A DNA stretch of 64,000 nt, taken from Treponema sp. Its GTDB lineage: Bacteria; Spirochaetota; Spirochaetia; Treponematales; Treponemataceae. The notes below the pieces were generated by a model, which did no database searches, had not been told where the DNA came from, and saw only the letters and a list, made by a program, of their open reading frames with translations. Made by a program: the position numbers and the translations under genes. The DNA lies in contig JAFSRD010000006.1 in the NCBI GenBank assembly GCA_017446265.1, forward strand, positions 26,860-90,859, given 5' to 3'. Below are positions 1 through 7,389 of the stretch, one piece after another. Numbering within the stretch: the stretch's first letter is position 1; the number at the start of each line of letters is the position of its first letter.

Positions 1-627
1 CCCGCATTGTCGCCCGAAGTGTCGTTTGCGCTTGCAGATGCAGAAAGCGACAGCTATCTCTCTCGGCGCAACATGTATTTTTTTGACAAAGGCGGTCAAT
101 ATCGGCTGTACTATGTGCCGAAACAGTATATTGATGAGGCGCGTACAGCTGTCGCTGTGTTGCAGCGCGAAAATATTGTTGCAGGTATAGACACGCAGAG
201 CATGTATCCAATCCTCATTCCGACAGCATGCATCATTTTTACGCTTGTACTTTGCGTGTTTTCTGCCCACCGTGCTATCTTTTTATGCGCGTCAGTGCCG
301 TTTTGTTTTTTTGCCGCATGCGTTCCGTTTTATCCTGCTGCATCAAGCGCATGCCTTCTGCTATACGCGCTTTTTCTTGTCATGCAGGTGTGGCAACGGC
401 ATGGCGCATTGCAATTTATTTTAACAAATGGTACTATTCTTCTGTTTGCATTGGCAGCATATGTCATATCGTGGGCAACATCTGTGCGGTGCGGCTTGCT
501 TTTTATGCCTGCGCTTTTGGGCTCTGTGGCAACGCTCTATGCGCTTTCGCTTGCGCAGCGCATACACGAGCAGAAATATCATTTTGTCGGCGTGTTCATT
601 CGGCCTGCGCGCGCAATGCCGTTTTGA
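1..627 (+). CDS. Multi-pass membrane protein, 5'-truncated by window edge
   Basis: The frame is open from the first base, so the true start lies outside the window; about 208 codons are visible and the stop is at 625-627. The first ~65 visible residues are soluble and rich in charged and aromatic residues. The rest is made of four to five strongly hydrophobic stretches, so the protein probably has an extracytoplasmic domain followed by a membrane bundle. I do not recognise the family. It reads in the same direction as the rnf cluster, and the next gene starts within 12 bases, which suggests one operon. A frameshift joining it to the next frame cannot be excluded. Confidence 0.6.
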   Translation, partial: PALSPEVSFALADAESDSYLSRRNMYFFDKGGQYRLYYVPKQYIDEARTAVAVLQRENIVAGIDTQSMYPILIPTACIIFTLVLCVFSAHRAIFLCASVPFCFFAACVPFYPAASSACLLLYALFLVMQVWQRHGALQFILTNGTILLFALAAYVISWATSVRCGLLFMPALLGSVATLYALSLAQRIHEQKYHFVGVFIRPARAMPF

Positions 628-638
628 CAAAAAAATCA

Positions 639-1166
639 ATGAGTGCAATGGCTGCGTGCGCTTCAAGCATTGTGTTGCTCATAGCTGTTTCGTTGTTTTC
701 AATTGATTTTTCGTACGCGTCGCCGCGCTTGCCGCGTTTGCAACTTCCGTCTGCGACAAGCGGCAGCATTACGGAAAAATTTCCATCGCTCGACGAATAT
801 GTCGCGTGGTGTTGGAATACAAAGACAATGCCGTACCGTTCGTTGCATGAAGCGGCGGCGCGTACGGCAATGCACCCAAGAGAAGGCGACACTGTTGCCT
901 TTCCGCAGTATGCTGATGGCGAAAACGGCATTGCAGAAACTGTCGCTGTGCTCACATACGACAAGCAGTTTTACGAAACGACTGTTGCTCAAATCGATAA
1001 TCTTTCGTATCCTGCCATAGAAAAACTGCTCAAAGCGCAAGGAACGTCATCGAGCGCAGGGTATTCATTTTTATCTGCAGGGAGCGGTGGCGTGTTGCAT
1101 ATTGCGCTTATGGTCGTTTCGTTGTGCGTTCCATTATTCTTTTATGTGCGGAGTAAAATGCGATGA
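639..1166 (+). CDS. Hypothetical protein with N- and C-terminal membrane anchors
   Basis: 175 residues from ATG 639. An alternative TTG at 624 would overlap the previous stop. The N-terminus is hydrophobic (residues ~4-27) and resembles a signal anchor. A soluble middle of about 120 residues is followed by a C-terminal hydrophobic segment ending in a short basic tail (RSKMR). The topology implies a periplasmic domain held at both ends. The stop overlaps the rnfC start by four bases (ATGA), so it is probably translated together with rnf. No Shine-Dalgarno sequence is visible before ATG 639. The same frame is also open upstream to base 228, within the preceding gene. Function unknown. Confidence 0.6.
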   Translation: MSAMAACASSIVLLIAVSLFSIDFSYASPRLPRLQLPSATSGSITEKFPSLDEYVAWCWNTKTMPYRSLHEAAARTAMHPREGDTVAFPQYADGENGIAETVAVLTYDKQFYETTVAQIDNLSYPAIEKLLKAQGTSSSAGYSFLSAGSGGVLHIALMVVSLCVPLFFYVRSKMR

Positions 1167-2449
1167 GAATCATTCCTGCAATATATACAGGAAGCGGTCA
1201 ACTGGTAAAAACTGCTGTGAACGGATTTTTACAGCGTACCGTTACAATTCCACTTTCTCAAGAAGACGGCAGCCGTTGCACATGTCTTGTCAATAGAGGC
1301 GATGTCGTAAGCGAAGGGCAAGTTATCGCTGAACCTGCCTCTGAAAAATACGGTGCAAAAATTCACGCGAGCGTTCCCGGCATCGTAGAAGATATTGTCT
1401 CATGTACCTGTCCTGACGGAACGCAGGAAGATGCGGTAAAAATACGCTTGTCGGGGGCGTTTTCATTTCTCGGAAAAAAACTCCGCGCTGAAGATTGGCA
1501 GACATTTCCACCACGTATAATCGTGCAAAAGATTGCAGATGCAGGAATAGTCAACACGTTTAAAACAGCCGCTCCTGTTTCGCTTGCAATGCAGCTTGAT
1601 TCAGTGAAGACGCGCGGCAACAGGCTCCTTGTCGTGCGCCTGTATGACGACGACCCATGGAGAATGACAGACTCTATTCTTTCGTCAGCGTTTGCAGACG
1701 ACGTACGAACAGGCGCACTCATCACTGCGAGAGCGTTTGATGCAGACGGCATTGTGTTTGCGTGCGATGCCAAATCTCCTGTACCTGAAAAAGATGAAAC
1801 AATACGGCTTCCACTATGCTTTGTGCAGATTGACATAGCGCAGTATCCATCGGGCTTTAAAGAAGAAATTATGCTCGCAGTAAAGGAGGCTGCAAAAGAA
1901 GCTCCTTTCATCGATATTTCGGAAGAAAGCATTTTTACTGACGCGACAACAATGCTCTCGGTATGCAATGCTGTCAAATACGGCGTGCCTGCTATAGAGC
2001 AGTATGTGTATGTTTCAGGCGAATGCATTCCTGCCATAGCTTTCATCAAAGTGCGTACTGGCACGACTATGGAATATCTTGCCATGCAGTGCGGCGGTTT
2101 TGAAAAAACGCCTGCTGCTGTCGTGGTGAATGGATTCATGCTTGGCAGTGCGGTAGGAAACCTTGACACGCCAATAACAAAATACGTAAAGTCAATTTCG
2201 TTTATTTCGCGGTCGCACGTGCCTCATCAACGGCAGTTGCCGTGCATGAGGTGTGGATGTTGCCGTGTTGTTTGTCCGAGAAATCTTTCTCCCGATATAT
2301 TGTACCGTTCTGCTGCAGGTGGCGCAAAGACGAGCAAAGCGTATGTACGCTCATCGTTGCTGTGCATAGATTGTGGCTTGTGCAATTCAGTTTGCCCGTC
2401 GCGGCTTCCTATATGTCAGGCAGTAAAGCTGCTTCAAAAAGAGGTGTAA
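1163..2449 (+). CDS. rnfC: Rnf electron-transport complex subunit C (divergent)
   Basis: 428 residues. RnfC is the peripheral subunit that in classical Rnf complexes takes electrons from NADH and passes them through two [4Fe-4S] clusters. Both ferredoxin-type motifs are clear at the C-terminus: C361-x2-C364-x2-C367-x3-C371 and C401-x2-C404-x2-C407-x3-C411. The N-terminal barrel-sandwich domain (…LVNRGDVVSEGQVIAEP…) is also recognisable. The glycine-rich flavin/nucleotide motif expected near residue 130 (GLGGAxFPT in canonical RnfC) is replaced by AGIVNTFKTAAPV, so NADH oxidation is doubtful. Starts with a 4-base overlap with the preceding gene and is followed by rnfD after one base. Confidence 0.88.
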   Translation: MRIIPAIYTGSGQLVKTAVNGFLQRTVTIPLSQEDGSRCTCLVNRGDVVSEGQVIAEPASEKYGAKIHASVPGIVEDIVSCTCPDGTQEDAVKIRLSGAFSFLGKKLRAEDWQTFPPRIIVQKIADAGIVNTFKTAAPVSLAMQLDSVKTRGNRLLVVRLYDDDPWRMTDSILSSAFADDVRTGALITARAFDADGIVFACDAKSPVPEKDETIRLPLCFVQIDIAQYPSGFKEEIMLAVKEAAKEAPFIDISEESIFTDATTMLSVCNAVKYGVPAIEQYVYVSGECIPAIAFIKVRTGTTMEYLAMQCGGFEKTPAAVVVNGFMLGSAVGNLDTPITKYVKSISFISRSHVPHQRQLPCMRCGCCRVVCPRNLSPDILYRSAAGGAKTSKAYVRSSLLCIDCGLCNSVCPSRLPICQAVKLLQKEV

Positions 2450-2450
2450 T

Positions 2451-3515
2451 GTGAACGAACCCATGCACAAAAAAATAATTATACGCCCGTTTATCTATAA
2501 CGCCGCTTCTGCAGGCGATGTCTCGCTTGCACTATTGATTCTTCTTTTGTTGCAACTTATCATGCTTGTTGCCACACGCAGTTACAATGCGCTTGCAGTA
2601 ATTGGTGCGTCTCTCATAGGCTCGCTGTGCGCAGACAGCGTAAGCAAAGCATACCGCACCCCCTATCTGTTTTCAGTGCGCATGAGCGCGGTGCAGGGGA
2701 TTACAGCTGCAATGCTGCTGCCCGCAACTTTTCCGCCGGTAACAGTATTTTTTATTGCGTTCTTTACGATGATGCTTGTAAAATATATGGCAGGAGGATT
2801 TGCGTACAACTGGATCAATGCTGCTGTCGTTGTTGCAGCGTTTGCATGGATAGTAGGCATGAGCGCGTTCCCCTCTGTTATGGCAACGCACGATATTCTG
2901 CAAATAAAAAATCCGTCATATATCCTCATTCAAAGCGGCGCGTTTCCTATTTTGAGATTTGACCCTCCTATTACCGAAGCGTTCAACAGCATGATATTCA
3001 ATTTCATAAACATATCTATTCCCGAAGGCTACATCTCTCTTTTATGGGACACGAACGCGATTATTCCTGCATTCAGATTCAACATGCTGACGCTGCTTTC
3101 TTCTATTGTGCTTTTTTCAACAGGGATGCTCAGCATGATAATACCGTCGTGCTTTGTCGTCGTGTACGCGTTGCTTGTACGCTTTGCAGGTCCGCTTTTT
3201 TGCGGCGGCATTCCCGGACAAGGCGACATGATTTTGGCGCTGCTGACAGGCGGCACGCTTTTTTGCGCTGTATTTGTCGTGCAATGGTACGGAACCGTGC
3301 CGCTTACTGCATGGGGCAAAGCTGTATACGGAGTATTGTGCGGCATACTCGCATTCTTTATTGCAGGTTGCGGTACTTCACCCATAGGCATGGTTTTTAC
3401 TGTGCTATGTGCGAATATTTTTTCACCACTCATACAAATTTCTGAAGACAAAAAGAATAAAAAGAAGCTTGATGCGCTGCTTGCACGCCATTTTATTGAA
3501 CAGGAAGCAGAATGA
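2451..3515 (+). CDS. rnfD: Rnf/Nqr membrane subunit D-like protein
   Basis: 354 residues, about ten hydrophobic segments. GTG start 2451 has AGAGG six bases upstream; ATG 2463 is an in-frame alternative. Position directly after rnfC, length and membrane pattern fit RnfD, the integral membrane flavoprotein of ion-pumping Rnf. In the family a threonine in a (S/T)GAT-like motif binds FMN covalently. The corresponding stretch here reads DPPITEAFNSMIF and the usual GSxGETS loop is not visible, so covalent FMN attachment is not supported by sequence. Assignment rests mostly on synteny. It overlaps the following gene by four bases. Confidence 0.75.
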   Translation: MNEPMHKKIIIRPFIYNAASAGDVSLALLILLLLQLIMLVATRSYNALAVIGASLIGSLCADSVSKAYRTPYLFSVRMSAVQGITAAMLLPATFPPVTVFFIAFFTMMLVKYMAGGFAYNWINAAVVVAAFAWIVGMSAFPSVMATHDILQIKNPSYILIQSGAFPILRFDPPITEAFNSMIFNFINISIPEGYISLLWDTNAIIPAFRFNMLTLLSSIVLFSTGMLSMIIPSCFVVVYALLVRFAGPLFCGGIPGQGDMILALLTGGTLFCAVFVVQWYGTVPLTAWGKAVYGVLCGILAFFIAGCGTSPIGMVFTVLCANIFSPLIQISEDKKNKKKLDALLARHFIEQEAE

Positions 3516-3988
3516 TGGAAACAGAACGCTCTTGGGGATTGCTTGTACGCGAATATGGCATTTGTGTCGGTTGCATGCTCGCCGCTTGCGCGCTTCTTGT
3601 TGTGACAATTGTTTTTTCGAGAAACAGCCAGCGCGCATCACTCAAAGCGGATGTTGTCGCCGTGCTTGAAGAAAAAGTACCAGACGTATGGGAAGTAGGG
3701 GAGTATGTGCCGCTCGATTCTCCGATTGAATTGAGCGCGTCGTGCTTTGCCGCGTCTACTGCCGCTGAATCTGGATATGTGCTTATCATGCGCATTGAAA
3801 CGCTCTATGGTCCGTTTCCTGCGGTGTTCACATACACAGAGCGGGAAGGTACGCAGTTTGTCGGCATTGCGACGCTTCACGGGCGGATAGCGACGCTCAT
3901 GGAAAACGGCTCGCAAAGCAAGCAGCTCCAGTATTGGAAGGCGCGCGTTCCTTTGCTCATTGCAAACATACAGGAGAAAAGACGATGA
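3512..3988 (+). CDS. RnfG-position small membrane-anchored protein
   Basis: 158 residues with one N-terminal transmembrane helix (~residues 15-35) and a periplasmic remainder, the topology of RnfG. It lies between rnfD and the rnfE/rnfA pair, exactly where rnfG is expected. Canonical RnfG is about 200 residues and carries covalent FMN on the threonine of an SGATxTS motif. No such motif is present, and the C-terminal part is short. It is either a strongly degenerated RnfG or an unrelated subunit that has taken its place. Four-base overlaps on both sides show tight translational coupling. Confidence 0.55.
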   Translation: MMETERSWGLLVREYGICVGCMLAACALLVVTIVFSRNSQRASLKADVVAVLEEKVPDVWEVGEYVPLDSPIELSASCFAASTAAESGYVLIMRIETLYGPFPAVFTYTEREGTQFVGIATLHGRIATLMENGSQSKQLQYWKARVPLLIANIQEKRR

Positions 3989-4602
3989 ATAAAAAATCAA
4001 TTTATATTTATATCTCTGCAACGCTTGCAATGCTTGTTCCCGCGCCGGGACGCTTTGCGTGCGGCATTATCCTTGTGTTTGAACTGTGCGCGCTCATGTT
4101 TTTTGGTACGATTTTGCGCGAGGCTATCAAGCGTCTCAATATAACGCATACGGGCACTATGCTGCTCATTGTGCTGCTCGTCTCGCTTACGATGCTCATG
4201 CGGCAGCTCGTTGCGTTTGCAGTTCCCGTTGCAGCTTTGCAACTCGGATTTGTCATGTATTTGCCGACGGTGTCTGCGTTTCTTATCGGCTACCTGTTCA
4301 GTGACGAGCAACTTGCGTTTTCGCAAGCGATAATGCGGAATATGAAGCATGTTGTTTTATATTCGCTCTTTGCGCTCTTTTTCTTTTTGTTCAGAGATAT
4401 TGCAGGATTCGGCACTATTACATTGATACATGGCCGTCATATTGTTGAAAAAGTTATTTTCGATTCAGAACGAATTACCCTTATGACATTTTTTGCAACT
4501 ATTCCAGGCTCGCTTATCTGCACGGCTGTTATTCTCATGCTGTATGTGCATGTTGTTTCAAACGTAAAGATTGTAAAGAACGCGGAGCAGCAACATGATT
4601 GA
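3985..4602 (+). CDS. rnfE: Rnf membrane subunit E-like protein (RnfA/E-Nqr D/E family)
   Basis: 205 residues from ATG 3985, which overlaps the previous stop and has AGGAGA 8 bases upstream. An ATG 51 bases further up is inside rnfG and unlikely to be used. Six hydrophobic segments fit the RnfA/RnfE fold; in classical Rnf the pair holds a [2Fe-2S] cluster in the membrane via cysteines in GLCP- and NCA-type motifs. Here the first helix has C26 and C35 in a different setting (FACGIILVFELC), and the fourth-helix NCA motif is replaced (LPTVSAFLIG). Function in this variant complex is therefore uncertain. Confidence 0.72.
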   Translation: MNKKSIYIYISATLAMLVPAPGRFACGIILVFELCALMFFGTILREAIKRLNITHTGTMLLIVLLVSLTMLMRQLVAFAVPVAALQLGFVMYLPTVSAFLIGYLFSDEQLAFSQAIMRNMKHVVLYSLFALFFFLFRDIAGFGTITLIHGRHIVEKVIFDSERITLMTFFATIPGSLICTAVILMLYVHVVSNVKIVKNAEQQHD

Positions 4603-5155
4603 CGTAGCTTTTTATTATATTTTCTATTGTTCCGCAGTGCTTTTTTACGGCATAGGAATGAATCGAGAGGCTATTTTTAGTGCATCGCTTGACAAGAACC
4701 TTTGCAATTTGATTATCAAATGCTGCATTTCTACAGTCTGTTCCGTTACGTTGACATGGATTGTCATCATGAATGTGCTTATTCCCATGCATCTTGTAGA
4801 ACTTTTTCCGCTCGTTGCGCTACTCGTGTTCATAATAATCACTGTATTCGTGGAAATGATTACGCACATTACGACAAGCTCTAAAACAGCTGAATTTGCC
4901 GTGTCATATCTTATTGCGCTGCTTGCGCTCAACGAGGCGGCGGGCATTGTCGAAGCCATGGTAATTGCAGCAAGTTGCATGATTTCATTCGTAATCATTT
5001 TGCCGATTTTATATGCGCTTCGCAAGCGGATTGATATTGCTCGTCCAAGAAACGATAGAATAAATAGAAAAACGCTCATCATGCTTGCAATGGCTATGCT
5101 CATTCTTTGCTTTTCGGTATGGAATGTTTCATGGCTTTCGGAGGTTCGGCGGTGA
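4595..5155 (+). CDS. rnfA: Rnf membrane subunit A-like protein (RnfA/E-Nqr D/E family)
   Basis: 186 residues, six hydrophobic segments, overlapping the rnfE-like gene by eight bases. It is the second member of the RnfA/E pair, which form an inverted-topology dimer in the membrane. The canonical INCAVLG cysteine motif is not present (the region reads LFPLVALLVFIII), although cysteines occur at C12, C37, C43 and C44. This is the last gene of the cluster: no rnfB follows, the next gene being a glycoside-hydrolase-like protein. The complete set here is C-D-G-E-A. Confidence 0.72.
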   Translation: MIDVAFYYIFYCSAVLFYGIGMNREAIFSASLDKNLCNLIIKCCISTVCSVTLTWIVIMNVLIPMHLVELFPLVALLVFIIITVFVEMITHITTSSKTAEFAVSYLIALLALNEAAGIVEAMVIAASCMISFVIILPILYALRKRIDIARPRNDRINRKTLIMLAMAMLILCFSVWNVSWLSEVRR

Positions 5156-5236
5156 TTGTTTCGATAGTTCTCATCATATTGATTTTTTGTTTCTTGCATT
5201 TATTACTTGAATTGCCAAAAAGGAGTCAAACAAAAG

Positions 5237-7249
5237 GTGGATAGAGTTTGTATTTGTTTCGGCCTAGAATCGCTTTCTGACAGTGCGTTGCTTTTAGATA
5301 ATGAAAAAGAGTATCAGGACGTATACCGCCCAACTGCAAAATTTTTATATGCTCACCCTGAATTTAGCATGACGTTTTCTTTTAGCGGAAATGAGTTGCA
5401 GTTCCTTAAAAAAAAACACCCTGAATTTTTAGAGCTTGTTCAGCAGCTTGTGAATCGCAAGCAGATAGAAGTGCTCGGCGGCGGGTTTTACCAGCCTGTC
5501 TTTCCTATGTTGTATGCAAAAGACAGGACTGACCAAGTGGAGCTTTTGTCAGTGGAACTTCGTCAGACAGTTGGCAAACGCCCGCGTGGCATGACGCTGT
5601 ACGCAGACGGATGGGATGCATCGCTTGTTACAAGTTTTCAAACATGTGGCATGGAATATGTGTTGCTCGATTCATCTCTTATCCGTCCATCAAAGCTTTC
5701 ATATCTTCCGCTTATCATGTCTGATAAGGGAAAAAATATCATCGTTGTTCCTGTATATCGGAAACATAAGCCGGGAATTGCCACCGCAGAAGAATACCTT
5801 GCATCACTGTTTTCGTTTATAAAACGAAGCGTACGTGGCGACGCATATGATGTAGAAGCAGATGAGCGAATTGTGTGCGTGCAACTTTCGCACGGCGAAT
5901 TCCGTGCATTGTTACAGTCAGAATTTTTTCTGCAATTATTACATGTTGCAAACGAAAAATTTAGCGAGACAATACGCTTTGCCTTTCCTGCAGCATATTT
6001 AAAAATGCAGCAAGCACGCGTTCCTGCGTTTATAACCGCAGGATTAAATGCTGAAATTGCGCAGTGGGCAAAAACACCGTATACGCCGGCAATGCTAAAG
6101 AACGACGGCTATCCTGTGACGATTTATGATTTTTTACAGACGTATCCGCAGAGTCAGGCGCTATGCAGCAGAATGCTGTATGTGAGCATGCTTATCAATC
6201 AATGCCACGGCGACAAAGCACGCAAAAAAGCGGCACGCGAAAAACTGTGGGCATCGCAGAGCGGGGAAGCGTTTGTGTGCACGGCTAACGGCGCTTTTCC
6301 AAACGCGCTGTATCGGCAAAATGCATATGCAAAATTGAACGAAGCTGAAAAGATTGTGCGTGATTGTGGCAACTTTGAAGAGTCCACTGTCCGCTTTGAT
6401 TACAACGGCGACGGCAAAGACGAATACATATTCCGTATGGGCGCCTATACTGCATGCATCACAAAGAATGCAGGAGCGTTATGCGAGTTCAATGTGTTGC
6501 AAAGTTTTGCAAACTATGCAGATAATTTGAGCCGCATTGAATCATTTGACGGGTGCAATGACAATTACTACCGCGGGCTGTTTGTTGACCACGTATTTAC
6601 TGACAGAGACATAAAAAATTACGTACAGGGAAAGCCAGCAGGAAGCGGCATATTTTCTGAAGTACCGTACAGCGAGCAGCGATTTTCAGCGCAACATAAA
6701 GAAGTCATTCTTGCCGCTTCAGCAGAATTTGGCGAAAAAAGACAGCTGTTGCGTTTGCGCAAAAAATATGTCGCTGCGGCTGCATCAGTTTCTGTGCAAT
6801 ATATACTCAAAAATGAAAGTGCAGAGCCGCTGTCAGCCTATTTTGCAGCAGAGTTAAACTTTTTGCAGGCAAATTTCGGTGCGGCAGATTTTGTGCCGTA
6901 CAGCGTAGAAATAGTTTCGGGTAACGAAAAAAAGGTTGTAGATACAACTACGTCATCGTGCAGTATTGAGCAGACGGGCCGCATGACAGATGTTGCTGCT
7001 GTCCAGCTGTCAGACAGCAATAATATGGTCTCATTTGTAGTTGAGCCGAATGAAGCGTGCGAGTTTTGTTTTATGCCGATTATATTTAAACGTCCCGATT
7101 GCTCGGGAGAAAAAAACGTGCCTGCCGCAATGACGTTTTCTGCTGCGTTCATTTGGAACGTACAGCTTGAGCCTGGCATGGAGATGGAAAAGACAGTCAA
7201 TTTGAGCATTATCAGCACAAAGCGCAAACGCGCAAAACAAAAAAGATAG
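5237..7249 (+). CDS. GH57/DUF1926-type 4-alpha-glucanotransferase-like protein, probably altered active site
   Basis: 670 residues from GTG 5237 (AAAGGAG eleven bases upstream); a TTG at 5207 is an in-frame alternative. The length and domain order match GH57 4-alpha-glucanotransferases of about 660 residues: an N-terminal (beta/alpha)7 region, then a C-terminal beta domain that opens with the DUF1926-like phrase YNGDGKDEYIFR around residue 405. The family nucleophile glutamate lies in a W-L-x-E-R-x-W motif; the matching segment here is LYADGWDAS, with Asp in place of Glu. The acid/base motif (DGEKFG-like) reads SHGEFRAL. It may be a non-catalytic carbohydrate-binding relative. It follows the rnf cluster but is probably expressed on its own. 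Confidence 0.7.
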   Translation: MDRVCICFGLESLSDSALLLDNEKEYQDVYRPTAKFLYAHPEFSMTFSFSGNELQFLKKKHPEFLELVQQLVNRKQIEVLGGGFYQPVFPMLYAKDRTDQVELLSVELRQTVGKRPRGMTLYADGWDASLVTSFQTCGMEYVLLDSSLIRPSKLSYLPLIMSDKGKNIIVVPVYRKHKPGIATAEEYLASLFSFIKRSVRGDAYDVEADERIVCVQLSHGEFRALLQSEFFLQLLHVANEKFSETIRFAFPAAYLKMQQARVPAFITAGLNAEIAQWAKTPYTPAMLKNDGYPVTIYDFLQTYPQSQALCSRMLYVSMLINQCHGDKARKKAAREKLWASQSGEAFVCTANGAFPNALYRQNAYAKLNEAEKIVRDCGNFEESTVRFDYNGDGKDEYIFRMGAYTACITKNAGALCEFNVLQSFANYADNLSRIESFDGCNDNYYRGLFVDHVFTDRDIKNYVQGKPAGSGIFSEVPYSEQRFSAQHKEVILAASAEFGEKRQLLRLRKKYVAAAASVSVQYILKNESAEPLSAYFAAELNFLQANFGAADFVPYSVEIVSGNEKKVVDTTTSSCSIEQTGRMTDVAAVQLSDSNNMVSFVVEPNEACEFCFMPIIFKRPDCSGEKNVPAAMTFSAAFIWNVQLEPGMEMEKTVNLSIISTKRKRAKQKR

Positions 7250-7274
7250 CTGGCAAACCGCATGTGATTCTTTT

Positions 7275-7283
7275 GGACAGCCC
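7275..7283. repeat. Half copy of GGACAGCCC repeat
   Basis: GGACAGCCC preceded by TTTT, identical to one arm of the hairpin repeats at 46548, 49806 and 54299. No matching GGGCTGTCC arm is nearby, so this is a half site between the GH57-like gene and metG. Confidence 0.4.
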
Positions 7284-7354
7284 ATCCTTGCAACCTGTTT
7301 AACAAAGGTATGAAACAAGTCTAGCGTTTGCAGCAGTTTTTTGCTTGCCTCCGA

Positions 7355-7383
7355 TTGCCTAATTCTTCAAAAAAAATTATAAT
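7355..7383 (+). promoter_or_regulatory. metG promoter, apparently leaderless
   Basis: TTGCCT (7355-7360), 17-bp spacer, TATAAT (7378-7383). The predicted transcription start falls at about 7389-7391, on the metG ATG at 7390. No Shine-Dalgarno sequence precedes that ATG, which agrees with a leaderless messenger. Confidence 0.6.
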
Positions 7384-7389
7384 CACGCT

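Noticed and set aside
228..638. Start of the second gene at 228
   Set aside because: The stretch lies within the first membrane gene in another frame and has shadow-frame composition.
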